A DNA stretch of 64,000 bases. Source: Pseudomonas orientalis (GTDB taxonomy: Bacteria; Pseudomonadota; Gammaproteobacteria; Pseudomonadales; Pseudomonadaceae). Every line of letters begins with the position of its first letter. Positions within the stretch are counted from its first letter, which is position 1. Below the pieces are notes generated by a model, which was given only the letters and a program-made list of their open reading frames with translations, did not search any database and was not told the DNA's origin. Shown here in pieces: positions 1 through 8,197 of the stretch. The stretch spans positions 928,501-992,500 of the forward strand of contig NZ_CP018049.1 of the NCBI RefSeq assembly GCF_002934065.1, written 5' to 3'. A program made the translations under genes and the position numbers.

Positions 1-141
1 GGTCACGGCGGTGGTGTACAGGACCGGGTCAAAACCTTCCGGGCTGGCTTCGGTGCAGACCACCAGCGGTTTGGCCGAAACGCCGATCGCCACGCTCAAC
101 AGCGCAGCGGCCATGGCAGCTTGTAACGGGAGCATTTTCAT
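1..141 (-). CDS. ABC dipeptide-type substrate-binding protein, N-terminal part (DppA-like)
   Basis: Only the first 47 codons are in the window; the gene runs off the left edge. The protein opens MKMLPLQAAMAAALLSVAIG, a Sec signal peptide with likely cleavage after VSA, then LVVCTEASPEGFDPVLYTTA, which matches the start of the mature part of the three binding proteins further right (CSE-SPAGFDP-QYTT). An AGAGGG ribosome-binding site precedes the ATG. It lies downstream of the OprD porin gene on the same strand. In P. aeruginosa a similar order (binding protein, porin OpdP, binding protein) precedes dppBCDF, so the permease genes probably lie just outside. Family assignment is firm; substrate is inferred. 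Confidence 0.85.
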   Translation of the reverse strand, partial: MKMLPLQAAMAAALLSVAIGVSAKPLVVCTEASPEGFDPVLYTTAVT

Positions 142-181
142 TCAGAGCCCTCTGCAATCGATGGAGCCAGAAACGCGAAGA

Positions 182-206
182 CGGCGGGCTCGTCCTGAGC
201 CCGCCG
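182..206 (-). terminator. Rho-independent terminator or attenuator after the porin gene
   Basis: A perfect 10-bp stem (CGGCGGGCTC with GAGCCCGCCG) and 5-base loop lie 15 bases past the porin stop codon, followed on the minus strand by TCTTCG. The T tract is weak, so it may only reduce transcription into the next binding-protein gene. Confidence 0.65.
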
Positions 207-221
207 CTTACCTGGCGCTAA

Positions 222-1616
222 TTAAAGAATGTTGAACGGGATGGTGGTGACCAGACGGAACTCTTTGATGCTGCCGTCGGACTGGAACTCGCTGCCACGG
301 TGCTCAACATACGTTGCGCGCACGGTAGTGGCTTTGAGTGGGCCGCTTTGCAAGGCGTAAGAGGCGCCTACACCGTATTCCTGGTGTTTCTCGCCGTCCT
401 GGGACTGAATGCCGTCGTAGGCGAACTTGGCGCGACCGTTGTTGCCGGTGTAGTGGGTACCGTCGATGCCCCAGCCGCGGGCCGAGTAGGCGTTGAACTT
501 CAGGCCTGGCACGCCGTATTCGGCCATGTTGATGGCATAGGCGATCTGCAGCGATTTCTCGTTCGGGCCGTTGAAGTCAGACGTCAGGGAGTTGGCCAGG
601 TAGATGCCGTTGGTTTCGTGCAGGTAGTCGAAGTACTCGTTACCGTTCACTTGCTGATAGCCGAAGGTCAGGCTGTGGGCCTGGTGAGTCAGGCCCAGGG
701 ACAGGGAGAAGGTATCGTTGTCGATTTCCCCCATCTCTTTTTTGCCTTCATCGACCGTCTTGTAGTAGTTGAAGCCGGTGGTCAGGCCCAGTTGCTGAGC
801 GTCGCCCAGTTCGTGGGTAGCGCCGAAGTAGTACTGGTTCCAGAAGTCCTTCACGTTGGCGGCGAAGAAGCTGGTCTTCAGGCTTTTCAGCGGCTGGTAG
901 TTCACACCCAGGGTGGAGACCTTGTCGGTTTCAGCGCCATTGCCGTATTCGCTACGGAATTTCGACAGGCTCTGTTCGCTACGCGGGGAAACGCGGTCAA
1001 ACACGCCGCCCTGGAACGACAGGTTGCTGAACTCTTCGCTGTTGAAGCTCACACCCTGGAAGCTTGAAGGCAGCGCACGGTTGCCGATGGTGTCGACGAT
1101 GCCGCTGCTGAAATTCTGGCGACCGGCGGTCAGTGTGGTGTTGGACACGCGGAACTGCACGTTGGCCAGGCCCAGTTTGCTCCACTGGTCGACGGCGTCA
1201 CCGTTGGAGTCGGCCAGGGTGCGGTTGGAGCCGCCTTTGATATCACGCTTGCTGCGGTCCAGGACCAGTGCGTTGTACACCGCCACTTCGGTCTTGACGC
1301 CGACAGTGCCCTGGGTGAAACCCGAGCTGGCGTTGAGGATGGTGCCCTGCACCCAGTTGGTACGGTTGCGGTCGGTCAGAGTTTGGCCATGCTTCTGGTA
1401 AGCGAAGGTGCCCCCACGGTATTTGCTTTCATGGGAGTACCAGTTACGCGTGGTGCCGCCCAGGCTGAAATCTTCGATGAAGCCCTTGGCCTCGCTTTGG
1501 GCGCTGGTGCCGGCCAGAGTGGTAGGAACGAAGTCCTGGCTCTGGGTTTCAGCGTAGGCGGTGGCCGTGATGCTGCTGATGGCCAGGGCCAGAAGCGCTT
1601 TGCTGCTCAGTTTCAT
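222..1616 (-). CDS. OprD-family outer membrane porin (OpdP-like)
   Basis: 464 residues. An 18-stranded OprD-type substrate-specific channel is expected, serving uptake of small substrates across the outer membrane. The start was set at the ATG giving MKLSSKALLALAISSITATA, a clear Sec signal peptide preceded by AAGGAG at 8 bases; the 29 codons upstream in frame have no such support. The mature protein shows family features: FIEDFSLGGTTRN near the N-terminus, RTNWVQGTI, LTAGRQNFSSGIVD, and many short amphipathic strands. It ends in FNIL rather than the usual terminal Phe. Its place between DppA-type genes mirrors P. aeruginosa opdP, which takes up dipeptides, so peptide uptake is the likely role. 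Confidence 0.88.
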   Translation of the reverse strand: MKLSSKALLALAISSITATAYAETQSQDFVPTTLAGTSAQSEAKGFIEDFSLGGTTRNWYSHESKYRGGTFAYQKHGQTLTDRNRTNWVQGTILNASSGFTQGTVGVKTEVAVYNALVLDRSKRDIKGGSNRTLADSNGDAVDQWSKLGLANVQFRVSNTTLTAGRQNFSSGIVDTIGNRALPSSFQGVSFNSEEFSNLSFQGGVFDRVSPRSEQSLSKFRSEYGNGAETDKVSTLGVNYQPLKSLKTSFFAANVKDFWNQYYFGATHELGDAQQLGLTTGFNYYKTVDEGKKEMGEIDNDTFSLSLGLTHQAHSLTFGYQQVNGNEYFDYLHETNGIYLANSLTSDFNGPNEKSLQIAYAINMAEYGVPGLKFNAYSARGWGIDGTHYTGNNGRAKFAYDGIQSQDGEKHQEYGVGASYALQSGPLKATTVRATYVEHRGSEFQSDGSIKEFRLVTTIPFNIL

Positions 1617-1747
1617 GGGTGAAGCTCCTTTGGTTCTCTTTTTTATGCCGGTCTTTTTAGGTGAACCGGCTATTGGGTGTGTAACTCGTTCAAGCTGTTG
1701 CAAACGTTTGGCGTAGGAAAATTCCCAACAAAAGCCTGCACGTTTGC

Positions 1748-1770
1748 CGCAGGGCCAGTTTCGCCCTGCG
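1748..1770 (-). terminator. Weak terminator-like hairpin after the third DppA-like gene
   Basis: An 8-bp perfect stem (CGCAGGGC with GCCCTGCG) with a 7-base loop lies about 20 bases past the stop codon of the binding-protein gene and upstream of the porin gene. There is no T tract on the minus strand, so termination is uncertain. Confidence 0.4.
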
Positions 1771-1787
1771 CAATCCGGTTATTTTTC

Positions 1788-3392
1788 TTATGGGGTGATG
1801 CTGACGCCCGAGAACACATTGCGGCCGAAAGGACTCACTTTGAAGCCTTCGACTTTGGCGCTTAACGGCTGGTTGACCGTCGAATGGGCGACTGGCGTGA
1901 TCGGCACCTGCTGCTTGAGCAGTTGCTGCGCCTGTTTGTACAGAACAGTCCTTTGTTCACGGTCGGTGACGACCTTGGCTTGCTTGATCAGCTTGTCGTA
2001 CGCCGGGTCACACCACATGGAGTAGTTGTTCCCGCCGATGGCGTCGCAGCTGTAGAGGGTGCCCAGCCAGTTGTCCGGGTCACCGTTGTCGCCGGTCCAG
2101 CCGATCAGGCTGACATCGTGCTCACCGTTCTTGGTGCGCTTGATGTATTCGCCCCATTCGTAGCTGACGATCTTCACTTTCAGGCCGATCTTGGCCCAGT
2201 CGTTCTGCAGCATTTCAGCCATCAGCTTGGCGTTGGGGTTGTACGGACGTTGTACCGGCATCGCCCAGAGGGTGATCTCGGTGCCTTCCTTCACGCCGGC
2301 GGCCTTGAGCAGTTCCTTGGCTTTTTCCGGGTTGTAGGCGGCGTCCTTGATGCTCTCGTCGTAGGACCACTGGGTCGGCGGCATGGCGTTCACTGCCAAT
2401 TGCCCCGCACCCTGGTAGACGGCATTGAGGATGCTCTGTTTGTTCACCGCCATGTCCAGCGCCTGGCGCACTTCGAGCTGGTCGAACGGCTTGTGGCGCA
2501 CGTTGTAGGCGATGTAGCCCAGGTTGAAGCCGGGCTTGGTCAGCAATTGCAGGTTCGGATCGGCCTTGAGCGCGTCGACATCGGCAGGACGCGGGTGCAG
2601 GGTGACCTGGCATTCGCCGGCCTTGAGCTTCTGCACGCGCACCGAAGCGTCGGTGTTGATGGCGAAGATCAGTTGGTCGAGCTTGACCCGGCTCGGGTCC
2701 CAGTACTGTTTGTTCGCCACGTAGCGAATCTGCGAGTCTTTCTGGTAACGCTGGAACACAAACGGGCCGGTGCCGATCGGCTTCTGGTTGATATCGCTGG
2801 GTTTGCCTTCCTTGAGCAACTGTTCGGCATACTCGGCGGAAAGGATCGCGGCGAAGCTCATGGCAATGTTTTGCACGAACGCGGCGTCGACCGTGTTCAA
2901 GGTGATCACCACGGTGTGCGGGTCGGTTTTTTCGACCTTGGCAATGTTCTTGTTCAGGCTCATCCCGTTGAAGTAGGGGAACTCGGTAGGGTAGGCCTTG
3001 CGAAACGGGTGGTCGGGGTCAAGCATGCGGTTGAAGGTGAACAGCACGTCGTCGGCGTTGAAGTCGCGTGTCGGCTTGAACTCTTTGTTGCTGTGGAACT
3101 TCACTCCTTCACGCAAATGAAAGGTGTAAGTCAGCCCGTCTTCGGAGATGTCCCATTTGGTTGCCAGCCCGGGCACTACGTCAGTTGCGCCTTTTTCGAA
3201 CTCGACCAGGCGGTTGTACAACGGTTCTGCCGCATCGTTGTCGGTGGCGGTGGTGTATTGCGCGGTGTCAAAGCCTGCCGGGCTGCCCTCGGAGCAGAAC
3301 ACCAGGCTCTTCTTGTCGGCGGCTTGAGCCATTGTGGCCACGGCTAACAGGCTGGTGGCAAACAGTGCGGATAGAACGGTGGTATGGCGCAT
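1788..3392 (-). CDS. ABC peptide-type substrate-binding protein (DppA-like, SBP_bac_5)
   Basis: 534 residues, the normal family length. The signal peptide MRHTTVLSALFATSLLAVAT ends in AQA-AD. The mature protein has the family-5 extracellular solute-binding fold: LVFCSEGSPAGFDTAQY at the N-terminus, LREGVKFHSNKEFKPTRDFN, the IGTGPFVF motif and GWTGDNGDPDNWLGTLYSC near residue 430. Paired cysteines around residues 33 and 270 and near 450-463 are shared with its neighbours. It is one of four paralogues here and directly precedes the porin gene, the place of dppA3 in P. aeruginosa. It should deliver di- or tripeptides to a DppBCDF permease. No permease is in this window; which peptides it prefers cannot be read from the sequence. 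Confidence 0.9.
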   Translation of the reverse strand: MRHTTVLSALFATSLLAVATMAQAADKKSLVFCSEGSPAGFDTAQYTTATDNDAAEPLYNRLVEFEKGATDVVPGLATKWDISEDGLTYTFHLREGVKFHSNKEFKPTRDFNADDVLFTFNRMLDPDHPFRKAYPTEFPYFNGMSLNKNIAKVEKTDPHTVVITLNTVDAAFVQNIAMSFAAILSAEYAEQLLKEGKPSDINQKPIGTGPFVFQRYQKDSQIRYVANKQYWDPSRVKLDQLIFAINTDASVRVQKLKAGECQVTLHPRPADVDALKADPNLQLLTKPGFNLGYIAYNVRHKPFDQLEVRQALDMAVNKQSILNAVYQGAGQLAVNAMPPTQWSYDESIKDAAYNPEKAKELLKAAGVKEGTEITLWAMPVQRPYNPNAKLMAEMLQNDWAKIGLKVKIVSYEWGEYIKRTKNGEHDVSLIGWTGDNGDPDNWLGTLYSCDAIGGNNYSMWCDPAYDKLIKQAKVVTDREQRTVLYKQAQQLLKQQVPITPVAHSTVNQPLSAKVEGFKVSPFGRNVFSGVSITP

Positions 3393-3657
3393 GACGATCC
3401 CGATCCTTGTTTGTAGTTATCAACAGCGAGCGATCCCACTGGTCACAGCCAGGGAGACATCACTGATCCCACACATAGCGAGCGCCTTTCCCAAAGTGAG
3501 GCCTCTGCTGTCCTACGACGTTATGGGTCGCGGACTTCACAGTAAATGCGCCAAATCGGATTGACCTTGTAGGTAACGGAGACACGGAGCGCAGTTCATT
3601 GCTGTAGGACAGCGGCGCTTATAAATGTGGTCTGTTTCCTACGGTCCAGGCGGATGA
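3393..3657. other. Intergenic region between two DppA-like genes
   Basis: About 265 bases with no credible reading frame. It holds the upstream region of the third binding-protein gene. The only structure seen is a widely spaced 10-bp inverted repeat, GCTGTCCTAC (3507-3516) and GTAGGACAGC (3604-3613). In P. aeruginosa the corresponding gap carries the peptidase gene mdpA and the regulator gene psdR; neither is here. Confidence 0.6.
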
Positions 3658-3691
3658 AATAACGGCGACGTTGTGAAACGTCGCCGTTATT
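3658..3691 (-). terminator. Long perfect hairpin terminator after the second DppA-like gene
   Basis: A perfect 15-bp inverted repeat (AATAACGGCGACGTT and its complement) with a GTGA loop begins 5 bases past the stop codon. The following minus-strand bases (TCATCC) are not T-rich, but the stem's own last bases are TTATT. Confidence 0.8.
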
Positions 3692-3696
3692 GATCC

Positions 3697-5325
3697 TTAC
3701 TTGCCGCTTACGCTCACGCCGTAGAAGGAGTTCAAGCCAAATGGGCTGATCTTGAAGTCCTGTACGGTGTTGCGCATGGGTTGATACACCGTCGAGTGCG
3801 CGATAGGTGTCATCGGAACTGCGTCTTTGAGTACATGTTGCGCCTGCTTGTACAGCTCGGTGCGTTTGGCGACATCCGACGTGGCCTTGGCTTCTTTCAC
3901 GATGCCGTCGAATTTCTTGTCGCACCACTTGGAGAAGTTGTTGCCCGACAGCGAGTCGCAGCCGAACAGCACGTTCAGCCAGTTGTCCGGGTCACCGTTA
4001 TCACCGCTCCAGCCAATGATCATGGCCTGGTTCTCGCCGCCCTTGGAGCGCTTGATGTATTCGCCCCACTCGTAGCTGGTGATCTTGACCTTCAAGCCGA
4101 TCTTGGACCAGTCGTTCTGCAGCATTTCAGCCATCAGTTTGGCGTTCGGGTTGTATGGACGCTGAACCGGCATGGCCCACAGCACGATCTCGGTGCCTTC
4201 CTTGACGCCGGCTTCCTTGAGCAGCGCTTTGGCTTTCTCAGGATTGTAGGCGGCATCCTTGATGGTGGTGTCGTAGGACCATTGGGTCGGCGGCATGGCA
4301 TTCACGGCCAATTGACCGGCACCCTGATACACCGAGTCGATGATCTGCTGCTTGTTCACCGACATGTCCAGGGCCTGGCGTACGCGCAGGTCTGCCAGTG
4401 GGTTCGGCTGATCGCTGCCCTTGACCTTGTCCATCACGTTGTAGGCCACGTAGCCCAGGTTGAAACCGGCCTGATGCGGCAGTTTCAGGTCTTTGTCTTC
4501 ACCCAGCGCCTTGAGGTCGGCCGGACGTGGGAACAGGGTCACCTGGCATTCGTTTTTCTTGAGCTTCTGGATACGCACCGACGGGTCAGTGGTGATGGCG
4601 AAGATCAGGTTATCGATCTTCACGTCTTCAGGTTTCCAGTAGTCCTTGTTGCCGGTATAGCGAATGTTCGAGTCTTTCTGGTAGCTCTTGAACACGAACG
4701 GGCCGGTGCCGACCGGTTTCTGGTTGATGTCGGCGGGTTTTCCTTCTTTCAACAACTGCGCGGCGTATTCGGCGGATTGGATCGAGGCGAAGCTCATGGC
4801 CATGTTCTGAATGAACGCGGCGTCCACGGTGCCAAGGGTGAACTTGACGGTGTGGTCATCGATCTTTTCGATGTTCTTGATGTTGGTGTCCATCCCCATG
4901 TCCGTGAAATACGGGAACTCGGTGGGATAGGCCTTACGGAATGGATCGTCTTTATTGATCATCCGGTTAAAGGTGAACAGTACGTCGTCGGCCGAAAATT
5001 CACGAGTCGGCTTGAAGTACGGAGTGGTATGGAACTTGACGCCTTCGCGCAGGTGGAAGGTATACGTCAGGCCGTCCGGGGACACGTCCCAGCTGGTGGC
5101 GAGGCCAGGCACCACGGCGGTGCCGCCGCGTTCGAACTGGCTCAGGCGGTTGAACATGGTTTCGGCCGAGGCATCGAAGTCTGTTCCGGTGGTGTACTGG
5201 CCTGGGTCAAAACCGGCCGGGCTCCCTTCGGAGCAGAACACCAGGTTAGTTGCCGCTTGGGCAAATGGGGCTGCGGCCATAAGGCCAGCGCTCACTAATA
5301 ACGGAAGGACTGCGTGTTTAAGCAT
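3697..5325 (-). CDS. ABC peptide-type substrate-binding protein (DppA-like, SBP_bac_5)
   Basis: 542 residues. Start chosen at MLKHAVLPLLVSAGLMAAAP, a Sec signal peptide with a GAGG site 5 bases upstream; the ATG 24 bases earlier has no ribosome-binding site. The mature region starts ATNLVFCSEGSPAGFDPGQY and shows the family-5 landmarks VGTGPFVFK, CQVTLFPRPADLK and GWSGDNGDPDNWLNVLFGC. It is closely related to the genes on either side, so the cluster arose by tandem duplication. A small insertion (KGSDQPNPLADLRVRQALD) near residue 330 distinguishes it. The long upstream gap (5326-5583) with an inverted repeat suggests it has its own promoter. Peptide binding is inferred from family and context. 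Confidence 0.9.
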   Translation of the reverse strand: MLKHAVLPLLVSAGLMAAAPFAQAATNLVFCSEGSPAGFDPGQYTTGTDFDASAETMFNRLSQFERGGTAVVPGLATSWDVSPDGLTYTFHLREGVKFHTTPYFKPTREFSADDVLFTFNRMINKDDPFRKAYPTEFPYFTDMGMDTNIKNIEKIDDHTVKFTLGTVDAAFIQNMAMSFASIQSAEYAAQLLKEGKPADINQKPVGTGPFVFKSYQKDSNIRYTGNKDYWKPEDVKIDNLIFAITTDPSVRIQKLKKNECQVTLFPRPADLKALGEDKDLKLPHQAGFNLGYVAYNVMDKVKGSDQPNPLADLRVRQALDMSVNKQQIIDSVYQGAGQLAVNAMPPTQWSYDTTIKDAAYNPEKAKALLKEAGVKEGTEIVLWAMPVQRPYNPNAKLMAEMLQNDWSKIGLKVKITSYEWGEYIKRSKGGENQAMIIGWSGDNGDPDNWLNVLFGCDSLSGNNFSKWCDKKFDGIVKEAKATSDVAKRTELYKQAQHVLKDAVPMTPIAHSTVYQPMRNTVQDFKISPFGLNSFYGVSVSGK

Positions 5326-5470
5326 GTTGGCCTCATGATTTGTTGTCATTTTTGGTGGTGAGGGCGACCTCGTGAGTCGGCCTGCGGATACTTATGCAGG
5401 CGCCATACCCATTGCAAGATGTTGAACGGTTGCAAGCGCCAAACAGTGGGACGGGCGTACAAGAATGTCG

Positions 5471-5496
5471 CATTTATGAAAGTTTCGACATAAATG
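5471..5496. promoter_or_regulatory. Inverted repeat upstream of the second DppA-like gene
   Basis: CATTTATG and CATAAATG form a perfect 8-bp inverted repeat with a 10-base spacer, so half-site centres are 18 bases apart. It lies about 145 bases upstream of the start codon in an AT-rich patch. It has the geometry of a dimeric regulator's operator; the regulator is unknown. Confidence 0.4.
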
Positions 5497-5537
5497 TGTC
5501 TGTTTGGCGGGTTTTTTCGGTGCGTCGGGCGCACCGC

Positions 5538-5574
5538 AAAAGCCCAATCGAGGCGTCTAGTGCACTCGATTGGG
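5538..5574 (-). terminator. Rho-independent terminator after the first DppA-like gene
   Basis: A perfect 10-bp stem (CCCAATCGAG with CTCGATTGGG), 12-base loop, 10 bases past the stop codon, followed on the minus strand by GCTTTTGC. Confidence 0.8.
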
Positions 5575-5583
5575 GCGTTGTTG

Positions 5584-7185
5584 TTACTTATCTAGACTCA
5601 CACCGTAGAACGGTGTCAGCCCGAACGGGCTGATCTTGAAGTCGCGCACTTGCTTGCGCATTGGCTGGAAAACCGTCGAGTTCGCAATAGGCGTTATAGG
5701 TACTTGTTCCTTAAGGATTTGTTGTGCCTGTTGATACCACTTGATGCGCTGTTCGCGGTCGTTGCTGACCTTGGCCTGCTGCACCAGCTTGTCATAGGCC
5801 GGGTTACACCATTTGGCGTAGTTGCTGCCCTTGACGGCGGCACAACTGTAGAGCACGCCAAGCCAGTTATCGGGGTCGCCGTTGTCGCCGGTCCAGCCGT
5901 AAATCATCGCGTCGTGTTCACCATTTTTGGCGCGCTTGATGTATTCGCCCCACTCATAGCTGACGATATTGGCCTTGATGCCGACCTTAGCCCAATCCTG
6001 TTGGATCATTTGCGCGGACATGCGCGCATTCGGGTTGGAGGCGCGTTGCACGGTCATCGCCCAAAGATCGATGGTGGTACCAGGTGCAACCCCTGCTTCT
6101 TTTAGTAGCGCCCGGGCCTTGGTCTGGTCGTACGGCGCATCCTTGATAGCCGGGTCATAAGACCACTGCGCGGGTGGCAACGCGTTCTGCGCCAATTGTC
6201 CGGCGCCCTGATACACCGCCTTGATGATCGCAGGCTTGTCGATGGCCATATCCAGGGCCTGGCGCACCTTGAGCTGGTCCAGGGGCGGATGGGTGACGTT
6301 GTAGGCGAGAAAGCCAAGGTTGAACCCGGCCTGTTGCAGCACCCGCAGGTTCGGGTCCTGTTTCATCACTTCTATATCGGCGGGGCGCGGGTAGCCGCTG
6401 ACCTGGCATTCACCGGCCTTGAGTTTCTGCAGGCGCGCGGCGGCGTCCGGGGTGATGGCGAACACCAGATTGTCGAGCTTCACGTCCTCGGGTTTCCAAT
6501 ACTGCGTATTGGCGACATAGCGGATCTGCGAGTCTTTCTGATAGCGCTTGAACACGAACGGGCCGGTGCCGACCGGTTTCTGGTTGATGTCCTCGGCCTT
6601 GCCTTGTTTCAGGAGCTGGGCGGCGTACTCGGCCGACTGCACGGAGGCGAAACTCATCGCCAGGTTCTGCACGAACGAGGCATCCACGTTGTTCAGGTTG
6701 AAGCGCACAGTGTGGTCGTCGAGTTTGTCGACGCTTTTGATCGTGGTGTTCAGGCCCATGTCGGTGAAGTAGGGCGATTCGGAAGGGTAGGCCTTGCGAA
6801 ACGGACTTTCGGCGTCTAACAGCCGGTTGAAGGTAAACACCACATCATCGGCGTTGAAGTCGCGGGTCGGGGTGAAAAAGTCGGTGGTGTGAAACTTCAC
6901 GCCCTCGCGCAAGTGGAAGGTGTAGGCGAGACCGTCTCCGGACACATCCCAGCGAGTGGCGAGGCCGGGCTCGACTTCGGTACCGCCGCGCTTGAACTGG
7001 GTGAGGCGATTGAACACGGTTTCGGCGGAGGCGTCAAAGTCGGTGCCGCTGGTGTACTGGCTGGGGTCGAAGCCGGCGGGGCTGGCCTCGGAGCAATAGA
7101 CCAGGGTGGTAGCTGCGTGCGCCATGGGCATGAAGGCCAGGAGGCCGGCGGCAAGGAGGAGCGGTTTGAAAGCAATTCTGTCCAT
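5584..7185 (-). CDS. ABC peptide-type substrate-binding protein (DppA-like, SBP_bac_5)
   Basis: 533 residues. Start chosen at MDRIAFKPLLLAAGLLAF, a Sec signal peptide ending MAHA-AT, with AGGGG 5 bases upstream; 13 codons further upstream in frame lack support. Landmarks: LVYCSEASPAGFDPSQYTSG, LREGVKFHTTDFFTPTRDFN, VGTGPFVFKRYQKDSQIRY, and GWTGDNGDPDNWLGVLYSC. It is the first gene of the four-paralogue array in the direction of transcription. The upstream SIMPL gene ends only 93 bases away with a strong terminator between, so any promoter must be packed into about 45-90 bases. A peptide-binding role is inferred from family and neighbours. Confidence 0.9.
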   Translation of the reverse strand: MDRIAFKPLLLAAGLLAFMPMAHAATTLVYCSEASPAGFDPSQYTSGTDFDASAETVFNRLTQFKRGGTEVEPGLATRWDVSGDGLAYTFHLREGVKFHTTDFFTPTRDFNADDVVFTFNRLLDAESPFRKAYPSESPYFTDMGLNTTIKSVDKLDDHTVRFNLNNVDASFVQNLAMSFASVQSAEYAAQLLKQGKAEDINQKPVGTGPFVFKRYQKDSQIRYVANTQYWKPEDVKLDNLVFAITPDAAARLQKLKAGECQVSGYPRPADIEVMKQDPNLRVLQQAGFNLGFLAYNVTHPPLDQLKVRQALDMAIDKPAIIKAVYQGAGQLAQNALPPAQWSYDPAIKDAPYDQTKARALLKEAGVAPGTTIDLWAMTVQRASNPNARMSAQMIQQDWAKVGIKANIVSYEWGEYIKRAKNGEHDAMIYGWTGDNGDPDNWLGVLYSCAAVKGSNYAKWCNPAYDKLVQQAKVSNDREQRIKWYQQAQQILKEQVPITPIANSTVFQPMRKQVRDFKISPFGLTPFYGVSLDK

Positions 7186-7227
7186 GGAGACCCCTGAAAT
7201 AGCAACCCTGTCAAAGCTGCGCAAATG

Positions 7228-7259
7228 AAAAAACGGCGGTCACCGAGGTTACCGCCGTT
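7228..7259 (-). terminator. Strong rho-independent terminator after the SIMPL-domain gene
   Basis: AACGGCGGT and ACCGCCGTT pair around an inner ACC/GGT pairing, then six T residues on the minus strand. It lies 20 bases past the stop codon. Confidence 0.9.
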
Positions 7260-7278
7260 CAGGGTTGTCAGGTAGGGG

Positions 7279-7992
7279 TCACTGCATCTGCACTTCAATC
7301 ACGCCATCTGCACTCATGTTGACCTGGCTGGTGCCGGCTTCCACTTCAGGCGTGGGCGCTGAATCGGCCATCGCCGCTTTCATCATCATGGCGCCGCGTG
7401 CATAGGGCATCGGGTAGCCGTTGGTGTTGAAGTTCAGGTTGACGATCTTGTAACCCTTGCCGCCCAGCGCATCGGTTGCCAGTTGCGCACGGGCCTTGAA
7501 TGCCGCAACCGCGTCTTTGAGCAGCGCATCTTCGCTGGCCTTGCGCGTGCTGTCGGCGATGGCAAAGTCCATGCTGTCCATCTTCAGGGTGTTCAACAGC
7601 TCGCCGGTGAGTTTGGACAGCGCCGGGAAGTCCGCGCTTTCCAGGCGCAGTTCGGCGCGTTCACGCCAGCCTGTGATTTTCTGGTTCTTGCTGTCGTAGA
7701 TCGGGTAGCTGTTGCGGCTGCCCTGGCGCAGGGTCACTGCCTTGACTTCGCGGGCCTGGCCCAGGGCGGTGTTCATGGTGGTGGTGATTTCAGCGGCAAG
7801 CTTGGCCGGGTCGGCGTTTTGCGACTCGGTGTAGAGGGTGACGATCATCTTGTCGCGCGCCACTTCCTGGCTGACTTCGGCGCGCAGGGAGATCTGGTTG
7901 TAATGCAGTTCATCGGCGGCCATGGCCGGCAGGCTGGCCAGGGCGCTGGCGCCGAGGGTGAGGACAGCGGCACTGCGAGAGAAACGGGACAT
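7279..7992 (-). CDS. SIMPL-domain (DUF541) periplasmic protein
   Basis: 237 residues. The Sec signal peptide MSRFSRSAAVLTLGASALAS ends in AMA-AD, so the protein is periplasmic. The rest matches the SIMPL/DUF541 family: an early beta segment ISLRAEVSQEVARDKMIVTL, a repeated strand-helix layout, ITGWRERAELRLES, and the DAVAAFKARAQLATDALGGK helix before GYKIVNLNFNTNG. Family members (such as E. coli YggE) are linked to oxidative stress resistance, but no biochemical activity is firmly known. It is divergent from roxS with about 205 bases between them, an arrangement also found in P. aeruginosa. Confidence 0.85.
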   Translation of the reverse strand: MSRFSRSAAVLTLGASALASLPAMAADELHYNQISLRAEVSQEVARDKMIVTLYTESQNADPAKLAAEITTTMNTALGQAREVKAVTLRQGSRNSYPIYDSKNQKITGWRERAELRLESADFPALSKLTGELLNTLKMDSMDFAIADSTRKASEDALLKDAVAAFKARAQLATDALGGKGYKIVNLNFNTNGYPMPYARGAMMMKAAMADSAPTPEVEAGTSQVNMSADGVIEVQMQ

Positions 7993-8197
7993 GAAAGCTC
8001 CTTGAGATTGTCGTGTTCGGTATGACTGTAGACGTTGGCATCGGGTTCTTCGGGTTTACATATTCCCTACATGTTGTGGCGGTGGCGACGAACGGTCATC
8101 TGCCCGGCCTGCGTCAAAGAGCCACACGCGCCGTGCCGGCGGGTCTGCTTCGTTTATACTCGTGCCGATCCGCCTGCAGCGCTCATCGGGAGAGCTC

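Noticed and set aside
1884-3347. A 487-codon open frame on the plus strand opposite a DppA-like gene, and a similar 505-codon one at 3781-5298
   Set aside because: Both are mirror frames of high-GC genes; the minus-strand proteins have signal peptides and full family motifs, while these have none.
3507-3613. 10-bp inverted repeat GCTGTCCTAC / GTAGGACAGC about 87 bases apart, considered as ends of a small mobile element
   Set aside because: No target-site duplication or second copy seen; the spacing and length are compatible with chance.
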